DNA of 64,000 bases from Macrocystis pyrifera (Eukaryota; Sar; Phaeophyceae; Laminariales; Laminariaceae): positions 4,092,001 through 4,156,000 of the forward strand of contig JASSKH010000009.1 in NCBI GenBank assembly GCA_031763025.1, in the 5' to 3' direction. The notes below the pieces were generated by a model, which was not told the DNA's origin, made no database searches, and saw only the letters and a list, made by a program, of their open reading frames with translations. Made by a program: the position numbers and the translations under genes. Shown piece by piece: positions 1-61,949 of this stretch (within the stretch, counting starts at the first letter, position 1; every line of letters begins with the position of its first letter).

Positions 1-325
1 CTAAGACCTTAACAAATGGCGTCGTCGGCAGGACATGGGTCGTTGGTCGTGAGTTGGAATTTCACGTCCACCATGAAATCGCTTTTTAAAGAAAATTGAA
101 TTTCCTCATGTCAAGAACCTGAAAAAATACTTTTGGATCCCCAGAAATTGGAACCGCGTGTTGGTGCCACGCGTCAGGGGGAGAGTGTTATGAGCTTTTA
201 TATTGGGTAGGCGATCGGTTAACCTTTTACCTTTAGCCCGACGGACTAAGACCTTATCAACTCCGTATACCTTACTGTAGTAGGTGCTGTTCTCAGAGGT
301 AAGCGCCGATTCTGACAACGTCTCT
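1..325 (+). mobile_element. LTR-retrotransposon miniature (TRIM), partial at window edge
   Basis: The window opens with the end of a long terminal repeat (...CTTAACA, ending at 14). Two bases later comes a primer-binding-site-like word, TGGCGTCGTCGGCAGGA (17-33). At 175-185 there is a purine run, AGGGGGAGAG, immediately followed by TGTTATG at 186, the layout of a polypurine tract and 3' LTR start. The second LTR repeats the terminal words of the first (GACTAAGACCTTA, about 244-257). Only about 170 bp of internal sequence remain and there is no gag or pol, so this is a non-autonomous element. The same LTR-end plus primer-site layout recurs at 4501-4790, 5639-5960, 24320-24400 and, inverted, 41550-41970. 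Confidence 0.6.
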
Positions 326-409
326 CAGTCCAAGAGGGAGGTGTGTGCTCATCGCCAGCACCGCCCAGCGGCGCAGTTACTACTTGCTGTACGTTCTGTT
401 ATAAACACC

Positions 410-500
410 TGGTGTTCATATTAATAATAATACTTGCTGTACGTTCTGTTATAAATACCTGGTATTAATATTAATATTAATATTAATATTAATATTCATA
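410..500. repeat. AT-rich short duplication and TTAATA array
   Basis: The words ACTTGCTGTACGTTCTGTTATAAA and CCTGGTRTT occur twice (about 388-425 and 431-466), followed by a TTAATA array. It borders the trinucleotide tail of the LINE on its right and may mark that element's insertion point. Confidence 0.45.
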
Positions 501-550
501 TTATTATTATTATTATTATTATGATTATGATTATTATTATTATTATTATG

Positions 551-616
<66 letters not shown>

Positions 617-640
617 TATTATTATTATTTATTATTATTA

Positions 641-682
<42 letters not shown>

Positions 683-690
683 TATTATGC
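500..690 (-). repeat. (TTA)n/(TAA)n array, LINE 3' tail
   Basis: About 190 bp of almost pure TTA on the + strand, with a few ATG and TTTA interruptions. The junction word GCCTTCTGACAAAATAGCG is shared, inverted, with the 18.35-kb array. Long Ile/Tyr/Leu reading frames here are artefacts of the repeat. Confidence 0.85.
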
Positions 691-826
691 TTGCCTTCTG
701 ACAAAATAGCGTAGATGCCGTTCAAGTATAGACCAAATATCCTTCCTTAAATCAGTAGTATCCCTCATACACTTCTCTTCCTGTCGTTTCCAAATTCCCA
801 TTCCCCACAACATTTCATTTTAGCTA

Positions 827-931
827 TGACGGGGGTCCATAGTTAACGGGACCAAATTTTGTTAGTAAAAATTGGAAAATATATTGGTTTTTATGTACAT
901 CATAGGTCCTGTTAACTATGGACCCCCGTAA
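827..931. mobile_element. Mariner-type MITE, copy 1
   Basis: A 105-bp element with 26-27-bp inverted ends (consensus TTACGGGGGTCCATAGTTAA...). It is flanked by TA on both sides (825-826 and 932-933). It lies inside the 3' UTR of LINE copy 1. It belongs to a family of ten copies in this window. Confidence 0.85.
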
Positions 932-948
932 TACCAGTAAAATATATT

Positions 949-3900
949 CTAATCCTCATCGACGTTCCATCCCCATGTCATTGGCCGCATTCCTCCGGCT
1001 TCTTCCTCCCTTCCCCTAGCGGCCTGGCGGTCCCTCAGGGCAAGTTTATATCTATGTACTCTACGTGAAATTGCGGCCTGTGTAGTCACGGAGATGATCT
1101 GGAAGAGGCGTTCTTTGCAGACGCCCTTCTGCGCCAGGGACGATCCGTCCGTCCCTCAACTATGTGTGTCGCCAACTGATCAATTAGATCGCTGCCTTCC
1201 TTTCCGAGGCGCCCAAAGCTTTCCACCGCGAGGGTGGTGAGTTTGTAGCTGCGCTCGTCGAAGGAGACCTGTCCCGGACGAGTGTAGTGACTGCGCTTGC
1301 GCGCCTCAGAAGTGGAAGCAGCTGATGAAGCAGCTGATCCGTCTCGGTCAGCGCTGCCTGCCCGCATGTGGATCCCCGCTTGTGGATCCGCATACGTGAC
1401 GTCGAGGATTATCGCTTTATCGCGATACTCTGATGTCGTAGCATCTCGGAGTCCTCCTGCCTCGATGACGATGTCCATGCGGAGATCCCTGTTTGCGTAG
1501 AAAGGGGCTCCGCTTTCCATTTGGTGGCGGATGGACATCCTCTTGAAGGTGCGGGAGAGCGCGTGCACCAGAGGCTGGTGCTGGTTTACTTACGCGCCCG
1601 ATCGATGACACAATCGTGCATGTCGTGTATTAGCCTCCGCTGCACCGCAGCAGGGGCACCTTGCCGCTAGGAACTCCTCAATCCCCAGAAACCGCCTTCC
1701 CGCAGCCACAAACTCTGACAGTGGGATGACTCTGGCCGCGTCGACAGGTCTCGCCCTTACGAATGCAGTATCCCCTGGTCCCGATTGGCTCCGTTGCCGG
1801 GCCTTGGCCAGACCCCTCGACTCTTTCTCTTCTTGTGGGTTACCGACGGGGAGCTGGTCCAGTGAAACAACGTATCTCTCATAACGGACTCGGTTTACCA
1901 GCTTCCCCAGTCTATGCTGCGCTTTGCTGGAGCTGATAGATTCGGCATCATGTGCCGGCAACACTTCCGCAACCGACAACCCTGAGGCCTCTTGTTCTCC
2001 TCCTCGAAATGCTCTATCCCGCCAGCTTTCCGGCACGATGTTCGCCATGGCTTCTTCTGAAACCCCGTGCACATCGCGGAGGTCCCTGATGCTGTTCCAG
2101 ATGCGCCGGACGAGGTCTGAATCGGGCAGCTTCCTCCGGACTTTGTCCCCGATAGCGCCGGACAGGTCAGCAAGCACCTCCGGCACCGTCGCTACCAAGC
2201 TTCCGACGGACGCTGACATCCTCCGGGCTTCAGCCGACGCCAATCCAAACCCTCTGGCCCCCCTGGTCAGTCTTGCCTGCGCCTGTGGGTAGGGCTGCAA
2301 GACCAGCTGATTTGTTGGGCACCCATTCTCTAAGAGCGACGTTTCTTCTGCTGTCCCCGGGAGATCAAGCAATTTCTCCAGCATCCACATCGCGTTTCCG
2401 TCTGCTTTTAGGCATGCGCGCAGGGACATTTCCGGGTCCATCACTCTTTCTATATAGGCGGTCCGTTGCACCATAGAGCGGGTGGCGATCAGGTTGGCTG
2501 CTTGCTTGTCTGGCATACGCGGCAACATCCGTGCGAGTTGTTCCGCTCCCCCGTTGTGGACTATCTCCATTGCGCTCTCCATCGCGTATTCGTCGGTGCC
2601 GACGGGAACCCCAACCACCTTTACTCCACCCCGTTCCGCAATGCGGACGCCAATACCTTCAAGAAGGGCGATTTGTTCCGGCGTTGGTACGTGCCTCTTC
2701 GAGGGCAAGGCAGCCGTTTTGCTCGGATCGATTGCAATGCCAATGTTGGACAGCTCACGCTATAGGAAAGGCACAACTTCCACAGTATCGGGTGTGATTT
2801 CCATCATTCCGATGCTGATGTCGTCTAAGTAGGCGAATGCCTCCACTCCTTTTGGCTCGAACTCCGCTCGGGTCCGCTTCAGCACCGGCAAGAGAGGCAT
2901 GCAGAACAACGCCGGCCCCATGGCATCCCCTTGCTGTACCCCACTGGAACATTCGATCTTGCGCCTTTCTCCCGATTCCATCTGGAAGAACACGGGAGCA
3001 GTTCTTTCCCCGTAACACTTTGTCACGAACGGTGTAAGCGCAGGCGTGCAGGTGGCTACCTCTGCAAGCACAGCCGTCCGTTTTACCGTGTTGAAGGCGT
3101 TGGAGCAGTCTGTGAGGATCAGCCAGTTTTTTGCCTCGTGGTGTACCCGCTCGCGTAGCTCTACCTGCTCCACCCCCCCTCGTACGCCGACTCCAAGGCA
3201 GTGAGGTTGGATTGCGGGAAAAGTTGCCAGAATTCCGGCGGAAAGGCGTTTGGATCGTCGATAATTCTTCTCCAGAAGGCTTCAATGCCAGCCCCGACTT
3301 TTTCGCGCCCAATGCCAGTCCTGATAATTGACTGCAGTTGCGAAAAGCGCAAGCCATCGCTTCCTGCGCCTGATAGCGCGTTGCGAGAGTTGATTACCTC
3401 GAGGGCCACCTGTGGGTCGAATTCTTCCTCCGGGCGCCACTTGGGCCCACTCCCTTCCTCCGGGTCGGAGGAACTTGCAGCCACCGCTGCCGCTGTTGCT
3501 TCGGAAACGGCGGTCTGATCCTCCTCCGGGAACTTTGCTTTCACTCGCTCCCACGTTTCCTCGTTCCCCGGCGCGCGTGGTTCCGCGAGGTTGCTGCGTG
3601 CTGCGACAGTCACCCCCCCTGGATGGCGGCATGCTGAAGACGCCCTCTTGGACAGATCAGCGTCCGTCACTTCGCAAGCTTGACCCCTCTGTCTTCTCGA
3701 TGTTCGACGGGTATACTCCATTAACCACGGGAGTAGAAGGGTGAGATCACCGCGTTCGACAGACGCAAACCTTTCGCGCCGCCTCCATCCTGCGAGTGCA
3801 GTAGAGCCGGGAGGATGTACCAAAGCTTGATTGACCTCAAGAGTGAGGTCGGCATCTCCGACTGTCTGTGTGGGCGATGCTCTCCCAGGGCGTGGATAAG

Positions 3901-4340
3901 GAGACCAAGCACGTGGGTGATAAGCTTGGCGTGAGCAGTAACCAATCTTGATAGCACTTTAATAACAGTGACGAAGCGTTGTTCGAGGTCCTCAAGGGAA
4001 CATCGTCGAGTGGTCCTGCGATCCCCAACGTATTTTGGTCCCAGGAATAGAGGAGCCCATCCCGGCGCCCATCCTCACGGTCGCCAGGTCTCCCTCCGAG
4101 TCCCGCTGCCGTAACGCTCAGTCCGGGGTCTGCCTGAACTGCCGCTTCTAGTGCTTCCCGTCTTCCATGACGAGCTGTGCATCCCCTAGCGCCGCAGAGC
4201 AGCGGCACCTGCGACCCGCCTCGCCTGACTGCATTCACCACGCACCTCGCATGCATTGCATGTTGACGTCCACAAGGTAACCCCACCACTCGGTGTCCCC
4301 GAGCAATCGTTGCCCTACAACCCCCGCAGGTCGTACCGCT
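949..4340 (-). pseudogene. Decayed LINE reverse transcriptase/endonuclease polyprotein
   Basis: Read on the minus strand the fragments give, in order: a Cys/His finger remnant (VGLPCGRQHAMHARC, near 4280), a linker, the RT palm with motif A (LTDCSNAF), motif B (GVQQGDAMGPALF) and catalytic YLDD (motif C), a thumb region, a CCHC-type motif (CPCC...H...C) and a restriction-like endonuclease core (RMDIVI...ILDVTYADP). The C-terminal words RDRQAARGR and MTWGWNVD end at a TAG at 949-951. Breaks compared with copy 2: frameshifts near 3980, 3780 and 1120, a deletion of about 30 codons near 3185 that removes the segment before motif A, a nonsense change (CAG in copy 2) at 2760-2762, and TAA in place of CAG near 1588. 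It cannot make an intact enzyme. The RT assignment is firm; the R2-like endonuclease assignment rests on motif spacing. Confidence 0.85.
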
Positions 4341-4404
4341 TTGGTCGTCTGCGATGAAAAGTTAATAGTATTTAGTATTTGTTAGTATGGGCTGTTCCGT
4401 GGCC

Positions 4405-4500
4405 TCCCAAGAAAGATCCTGTCGTGCGAAGATCGCGGCCGGCAAAGATCGCGGCCCCCTAGATATCGCGACTCCCAAAGATCGTGTGACCTCTGTCGAG
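4405..4500. repeat. Short AAAGATCG motif cluster
   Basis: The word AAAGATCG followed by CGGCC or TGTGACC recurs three or four times with short spacers. A second cluster of related words lies at 5148-5245, on the other side of the LTR element at 4501. No coding frame or known element explains it. Confidence 0.4.
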
Positions 4501-5130
4501 TGTAAAGCAGTATGGACCTAGGGACCGGCTACTGCTAGCAGGTTGATGGATGTTTTTGGCTCTGCTCTGATCACTCGCACGAGGTGCACGACTATGTTAG
4601 AAGTTACAAGTTATAGTTACTGTGTTCGTTGCTGTTTGCCTCGCCAGATGTCTTCTGAAGGAAAGGGCGAGGCGCTCATCAGAAAGGCAGGCGATCAGAT
4701 GTTCTAAGGCGAACATTGGGCAGGCGATCGGTTGAACTTTTACCAGTAGTAGCCCAACGGACTAAGACCTCAACATATGGCGTCGTATACAGGACATAAC
4801 CTGCGCGTGAAATCACAATGGGCTTGCCAGAGTGTTAAGTGTAAGGCAGTATGGACCTAGGGACCGACTACCTCTAGCTGATCGATGCCTTTGGCTCTCC
4901 TCTGGTTACTCTCACACGAGGTGGTGATTTGCGATGATGTTAGAAGTTATTAAGCTCTGAGACTTCTTCATTCTGTATTATTAGTTGCTGTTTGCCTCGC
5001 CAGTCAGATGTCTTTTGAACGAAGGGGCGATACGTACACCAGAAAGGCGGGCGATAACGCCTGCCAGGTATGATGAGTGGACGATTGCTACTAATCATGA
5101 TGCCGCAACAGGGGAGAGAGAAGCGATACC
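4501..5130 (+). mobile_element. LTR-type element with almost no internal region
   Basis: A TG...CA sequence (4501-4775) is followed after two bases by TGGCGTCGTATACAGGACA, a variant of the primer-site word seen at 17. A second copy of the LTR start (TGTAAGGCAGTATGGACCTAGGGACC) begins at 4840, only 64 bp later. The second LTR carries extra 3' sequence (to about 5130) shared with the inverted copy at 23755-23985. The two LTRs are about 80 percent alike by eye. It is probably a recombined TRIM or two overlapping insertions. Confidence 0.55.
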
Positions 5131-5638
5131 ATACCAACCAGGCTCTCCATAAAGATTGTGCCGTTCAAACTCCAAAGATTGTGACCGCCATAATAAATCG
5201 TGCGACCTCCAAAGATCCGGTCTCTAAAGATCGCATGATGGCCTCCAAAGACTCAAGATTCGTCCAAATTTCAAAAGCTGGATCATTTATTACGGATCAT
5301 TCAATTCCTTCGATTCCTTCAAGCATCATCGAAAAGGACGGAACAGGCGTTACGGCTACGGGTGGTGAAATGCAAGTCAGAAGTCTTTATTTGGAGAGAC
5401 AATGAGCGAGGAAGGAGGGAGAGAGTGCTAAGTAAGGCGCCAAGTGCAGACAACAACAGCAACGGCAACGTTCACGATTTGTCGTTCGATTCCACCAGAT
5501 CCACCACCCGCAACACACGGAGATCGGTCACAGACAGATAATATCTAGTAGTATACAGCATAGGCCCGCCGCCAATAAGAGAGCGCCCAATAAGAACAGA
5601 ATGATCACTTTTTGGAGAACGCTAAGAAAATTGGATTA
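5131..5638. other. Unassigned stretch
   Basis: Contains the second AAAGATCG cluster (5148-5245) and otherwise unique-looking sequence. I see no convincing gene, tRNA or inverted repeat. The roughly 110-codon + strand frame at 5070-5405 has no recognisable motif and starts inside LTR sequence. Confidence 0.4.
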
Positions 5639-6326
5639 TGTTATGATGCTGCCTTGAACGAGGCTGAAATCCCGGTAATTTCCTGGGTTCAAGTATTGGG
5701 ATCGTGTTTGTAGTAAGTGGGAGGCGTTTCGTAAATAAATGAAAAACCAGGGGCTTTCCCAGTGAGGCACGAGCTCGGCTCTTAGTCTCCGCTTGCACGA
5801 AAGGAATAAAGCTGCTCTTCTATCTCTAAGCAAACACACACGTGATGAGTACCAACGAGTATACCGACTTACTGTAATGAATAGGCAAACCTGTCCAGGG
5901 ATACAACCAAAAAAAGTGTCCCGACCTTGATCTTAACAAGTGGCGTCGTCGGCACTTTCGTTGACGATTTGTTCCTGCTCCTTATGGCTAGGCCTGCCTT
6001 TTTCTTTTTTTTTTACGTACCTTGTCGGCTTCGTTGCCTCGCCGTTCAGAGGTATGGGAGTGGGTTTTGAGGAGCCGCATCTTCGACTCGTCATGTCTTG
6101 GTTCGTGGAGTCGGGGTTTCCACGAATTTCCCATAATTCTGCATAATAATATATCTACGGCTCTTCAGAGTGGGCTAGTGTTATGATACACTGCCTTGAA
6201 TGAGGCTGAAAGCCCGGTAATTACCTGTGGGTTCAGGTATTGGGATCGTACTTGTAGTACTTCGGAGGCGTTTCGTAGATGGAAAACCAGGGTTTTCCCA
6301 GCGAGGCAAAAAGAGGTCGGCTCTTA

Positions 6327-7100
6327 GGGTGTGTCTTAACCCCCCCCAGAGAGCATTGGAACGAACCGGATGGAATATTATTTGCTGCATGAGTTGATGC
6401 TGATTGGTTGTGGGAAACGAATAGATTCAGCGCAGCCCGAGAAAAACTGTATATCTAGGAAGAGGAAGAAGAAGTGTTGCACCCCTTTTTCCAGTAGTGG
6501 ACAAACCTTGATAGTAGATCTTCCTGGGGTAGCTAATTAGGCACTCTGATTGGCTAGGGGTATGTTTTACGCGGCTTAATCAACTCTCGAGTCTTTCCCA
6601 GCCACAGCATCCCGAGTCATCCCGAGTCAACCTAGAGTCTTCCCAAGCTCAGCATCCACGCCGGCCGAGCCAACCTAGAGTCTTAACAAGCACAGCATCC
6701 CAACACTGACTACTGGCATTAGGGTTCGGGTTAGGGTTAGGGTTAGGGTTCGGGTCGGAGGGTCGGCTTCAGGCGTCCAACACAAAACCCCCCTAAAGAT
6801 CTACTATCAAGGTCTGTCCACCCCTCCGTTTTTCTTGTTTGGGAGGACCGAACGGCCCGACCGAACGGGAACATATTGGATCTTATTTGATGTAGATGGA
6901 CACCACCGAAGATGGATGTGGACACCAATGTGCTCTGGCGTGTGCGAAAGATACCGTTCGTACTGATTCGGCTGGCGAGGCCCAGGATTCTGCATGGACC
7001 CAAACACGTTTTCTTACACAGGCACGGAACGAATGACCACGAACAGCCTCGTTCCGTTCCGTTCGTTCCCATGCCCTCTAGGGGGGGTTAAGACACACCC
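6327..7100. mobile_element. Non-autonomous PIF/Harbinger-like transposon
   Basis: A 774-bp element with 20-bp perfect inverted ends (GGGTGTGTCTTAACCCCCCC) and a 3-bp TTA duplication on both sides (6324-6326 and 7101-7103). GG-starting ends plus a TWA target duplication are the signature of PIF/Harbinger. It interrupts the right LTR of the TRIM, whose two halves rejoin cleanly when it is removed. No transposase frame is visible. It carries a telomere-like array at 6719-6757. Confidence 0.8.
6719..6757 (+). repeat. Telomere-like TTAGGG array inside a transposon
   Basis: Consecutive TTAGGG units with GGTTCGGG variants at both ends, about six units. It lies well inside the Harbinger-like element rather than at a chromosome end. 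Confidence 0.8.
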
Positions 7101-7575
7101 TTAGTCTGCTCCCTGTGCACGAAAGGAATAAAGCTCTCTGCTCTTCTTCTTCTGTCTCTAAGCAAACAACACACACACGTGAGTACCCACGAGTACCGAC
7201 TTAATAGGCAAACCTGTCCAGGGATACAAAGTGTCCCGGCCTTGATCTTAACAGTTGAGAAAAAAAACGGCTCAGTGGTGCGAACTCTGCACTAAATCCT
7301 ACCAGGTACCTGGTATTATTTATATGATATAGGCTACTATGCTCATTTCAAGGTTGTGTTTGAAGATGGCGCTCCAACAGGAATGTCAGGATTGATGCCC
7401 AGATTAGGTGTTTCTTGTTGGCGGGCCCGTACTGCTGCAGTGCAGGCGGCTTCCGCAATCAAACGTTTTATTTGGTTTGCTCGGGAGACGCGGACAATCA
7501 ACAATAAAAATAAAGCTGGGGGAAACGATGGGAAACGCGATGGAAAACGTGTGCAAAAAGTACACCGCGGTTCTA

Positions 7576-7682
7576 TTTCGGGGGACCATAGTAAATAGGA
7601 CCAAATATTGTTAGTAAAAATGGGTAAATATATAGGTTTTAGTATACGCCATCGGTTCTATTTACTATGTGGTCCCCCGTGG
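7576..7682. mobile_element. Mariner-type MITE, copy 2
   Basis: Inverted ends CGGGGGACCATAGTAAATAG... and their complement. The outermost bases have diverged (TTTCGG and CCGTGG). The interior word AAATATTGTTAGTAAAAAT is shared with the family. Confidence 0.8.
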
Positions 7683-7939
7683 CAGTCCATCTGTAAAACA
7701 CAAATTTAACCGTTTTTGAATCCCTAGCACTGAACAGCCCAACCAAAAGGGGGCAGTCTGAGCACGCCATCAAAAATTCTCATCTTTTAGTAGGGGATTT
7801 TTCTCATCTTCCCCCCTGATAAATTCCGTAACACTTGATTGCGGAAGGCCCCGACGCGCCTATGTACGATAACATACCATACAGCAAGAAGTAGATACTA
7901 TCACTAGCATTAATAGCTAGTAGATACGACAGGAGTATA

Positions 7940-8040
7940 GTATAGTAGATACACTCGTACTACTATACTGCTGCTGCTGTACAGCAGCAGTTGTAGATCT
8001 ACTCTACTCGTACTACAGCAGCAGTAGCATTGTTATTAAT
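7940..8040. repeat. Perfect CTG/CAG palindrome upstream of exon 1
   Basis: Positions 7971-7990 form a perfect 20-bp palindrome made of (CTG)3 and (CAG)3 around TGTACA, within a longer CTG/CAG-rich stretch interleaved with ACTCGTACTAC words. It lies about 80 bp upstream of the probable start codon, so it may lie in the 5' leader or promoter. Related words reappear in the intron at 8440-8545. Confidence 0.6.
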
Positions 8041-8067
8041 ACTACGTACCAGTAACATAGATAGATC

Positions 8068-59443
<51,376 letters not shown>

Positions 59444-60060
59444 TTCGTGCCGGGTCGGCCTGCAGTTATCATCGAGTGGGATAACTAATACGCACCTCGC
59501 CAGGTCCTGGCAGAGATAGGGGGCTTGTATGTGATTTGATTTGATTTGAGCCGCCCGTTGATTCCGTTCTCCCTGGCCAGCTATGTACTCCTGCGACGGG
59601 ATTGATTGTTCCCGTTTTGATACTCATAGTTGAGTCCAAACGGATATCCATAGTGCCGGTATTAGTTGTTATGCGTATTTGGTTGTTTCGCGGGTTCATG
59701 AAATAGTAATGTACGTACGTGGGAGCTCTGTGTTCTCCTGTCGTTCTACATACTACTGCATGTATTGTATGTATTAATAGATGAAACAGATGCAACACAA
59801 TTCAAGTTGTTTTTTTTCCCCTGAAAAGTGGTGTTTCTGTTTTTGTTTTTCGACCACAGGTTGCAATGTGGAAAGTAGTGATTTGTACCAACACATTGCG
59901 CTGTATATAAAAAACTTACACCACGTACGTCAAGTAGTGCTTTTCAGCACGACGCGTGATTCGAGAAACCAGGAAGGCGTTCCCACCCCGCCATCCAAGG
60001 CAGGGCGGAGAGCGTGGCTGGAAGGGGAGAGTAACTAAGGTAGAGGAAGGCGTGTGGGGA
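59444..60060 (+). other. 3' flank of the kinase gene
   Basis: Probable 3' UTR and spacer. No canonical AATAAA is seen soon after the stop; TGATTTGATTTGATTTGAG (59531-59549) is a short tandem word. A CGTTCCCACCCCGCC(A/G)TCC(A/C)AGGCAG segment at 59978-60006 recurs at 60631-60656, each followed by the same 90-bp sequence. Confidence 0.4.
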
Positions 60061-60063
60061 GGG

Positions 60064-60604
60064 AGGGGGGGGGGGGGGGGGGGGTACTCATTATCATGCG
60101 TGGCCGTGGTCGTATGACCATAGACCCTCGCATCCCTACAATGCCGGGACGGAGCATGTCGGGGTTTCACCGACCAGGCAGACATTGCTTGCACCAAGCG
60201 CGAAGCGCCGTTAGGTGTTGGGCGAGTCGCATGAAGAGTGAGCTGCATTCTACTAAGAACCGCTTTAGAGGCGGAGGTGGATTTTCTTGCGTATGGATGA
60301 CAGCATCAATTAATTGATTTATTTTCCGATGTAGCCACTTTCAGAGACGGCAATGGGTATAGTATACTATGTAAATGCATCGTGGGTGCCTCACCATATA
60401 CACACTACGTGATACGATCATCCCCCTTGTGCGGAGTGAAGGTTCTCCCCGCACAAAAATGATCTAACTTGACCGCCAGCCGTGGTAACCGCAAAAAAAA
60501 AAAAAAAAAAACGGTTACCCTGGCTGTCTAGCTCAGGCAGTGAGAGGCGTGTTTTACAGCGTCGTCGCCAACCGACACCAACCCAACTTATATACCAGGT
60601 ACCA
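60064..60604 (-). mobile_element. Poly(C)-ended dispersed element, full-length inverted copy
   Basis: G run, TACTCATTATCATGCGTGGCC through all landmarks, GGTGCCTCACC, poly(A), GGCTGTCTAGCTCAGGCAGTGAGAGGC to GCCAACCGACACCAACCCAAC. A short direct duplication (CCCACCCCGCC...GAGCGTGGCTGGAAGGG) flanks it on both sides at 59984-60030 and 60636-60690. Confidence 0.8.
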
Positions 60605-60789
60605 GGTATATAAGATAGGCACACGAAGACGTTCCCACCCCGCCGTCCCAGGCAGAGCGGCGAGCGTGGCTGGAAGGGAAGGGTAGCTAAGGTGGAGGAA
60701 GGCGTGTGGCTGGAGAGGGGGGGTGGGGAGGCGTACTCATTTGTTGCTTGCCTTAGTCATTTGATGATTGATCGCGCATCTCTTTTCGA

Positions 60790-61500
60790 GACTACGCACC
60801 GTTCCTACTCCTAATAGAGACACCTCCAACAATGGTTGGGCGCTCATTACGTTGTTTCCATAAATTACATAGAAACTTTTTGCTAATCTTATCCCCTTCC
60901 TGTTTGGCCTCCTGTGGCCACCATCTATCTCCTAGGATAGCGATCGTTTTCTCGCTGCTATCTAGTGCACCAAACTCCTCCAAGTCACATTCGTCTATTT
61001 CTCTCATCGTCTCTTCTAACACATCCCGTTCCTCCTTGTACGTTTCACATTCTCCTACTATGTGAGTTCTACTATATTGCTTTGCCACACGGGCATATCT
61101 GTGCGTCTACTTCCTCCTCCTCCCGGCTATTGGTATACCTCTTTCTTCTTTCTGGCAGATCCAGGTCACCTACACGAAATCGCAGTTTTCGCCAAGTCCA
61201 TTGGGCCGTGCAAATACGTTTTCATTCCTATCCCTTCGTCCAATCCCCCTTATATATCTAATTGTTTATCCGATTTCACCTTGTTCCTTAGCGCTAGCCT
61301 TTCCCTTCTTTCTATCCTTTCTTCTACTTCTGTCTTGTGCTTCCCAAGATTCTCTGCAGACATCATGTCTTCTCGGTTTCCCTCTATATCCTTCCGTACT
61401 TTCCCAACTACGCTATCTCACCTTATTCCAGCTCGCCCTCTTGTCACTTTTTCCCATACAGCTCTATCAACTATGGCTGGCAACCTTTTTTTTTTTCGGG
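60790..61500 (-). pseudogene. 3' fragment of a second, different LINE
   Basis: On the minus strand the fragments read LPAIVDRAVWEKVTRGRAG, then LRFRVGDLDLPERRKRYTNS, ICPCGKA and, in another frame, YSRTHIVGECETYKEERDVL, FGALDSSEKTIAILGDRWWP and NLWKQRNERP. The C.C...H....C arrangement and flanking words are typical of the C terminus of a non-LTR retrotransposon ORF2, unlike the RLE-bearing LINE above. Frames change between ICPCGKA and YSRTH and upstream of it, so it is dead. No RT core is in the window. Confidence 0.7.
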
Positions 61501-61599
61501 GGGGGGGTCTGATGCCTGGTGCTTTATCAATGTCTCGGGCAGAGACACGGGCCTAGGCGAAAGGTAATGCTCAATGGTGTATTTACTCGAGGGTATATC

Positions 61600-61945
61600 C
61601 TTTGGGGTACCCAGGTACCAAGCCTATGCTTGTTCTACTCAAACTCGGGTATGTACCCGGATACCGAGCGTGTTTGTTCCGGTCAGACTCTCGGGTATGT
61701 ACCCGGTTACCGTAAGAGTATATACGCTAGGGATATTCGGGAACCAAGCCTTCTTGTTCCAGTCAGACCCGGGTATGTACGCGGGTACCGCCGGAGTATA
61801 TACGGGTATGTACCCGGGTACGAAGCCTGCTTGTTCCAGTAAAAATCGGGTATGTACCCGGGCATCCTCAGAGTATATACGGGTATGTACCCGGGTGCCA
61901 AGCCTCCTTGTTTCCAGTCGGACCCGGGTATATCTCGGCAGATGT
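61600..61945 (+). repeat. GGGTATGTACCCGGGTACC palindromic minisatellite
   Basis: Eight or more GGGTATGTACCCGG cores in about 350 bp, alternating with AAGCCT(G/T)CTTGTTCCAGT and AGAGTATATAC words; the larger unit is roughly 75-110 bp. Cores are self-complementary and can form hairpins. Confidence 0.8.
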
Positions 61946-61949
61946 CTGT

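Larger units (their letters stand above)
500..4345 (-). mobile_element. 5'-truncated non-LTR retrotransposon (LINE copy 1)
   Basis: A minus-strand LINE running from a 5' truncation near 4345 to a trinucleotide (TAA)n tail at 500-690. The 3' UTR (about 690-948) matches the same region next to the TAA array at 18.2-18.7 kb, which identifies the array as the element's 3' tail. A MITE sits in the 3' UTR (827-931). It is closely related to the longer copy at 11375-16557 but lacks the ORF1 region. Truncation at the 5' end is the usual outcome of target-primed reverse transcription. Confidence 0.8.
5639..7253 (+). mobile_element. TRIM with 300-bp LTRs, 3' LTR split by a DNA transposon
   Basis: The left LTR is 5639-5938 (TGTTATG...CTTAACA). 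The right LTR is 6179-7253 with a 774-bp insertion at 6327-7100. The internal region is about 240 bp. Two bases after the left LTR comes TGGCGTCGTCGGCA (5941 on), and just before the right LTR is TCAGAGTGGGCTAG, shared with the TRIM at 40.2 kb. No gag or pol frame is present. I found no matching target duplication at the outer edges. Confidence 0.75.

Noticed and set aside
1297-3744. Several + strand frames of 60-120 codons
   Set aside because: They are shadows of the minus-strand LINE polyprotein, which has RT and endonuclease motifs.
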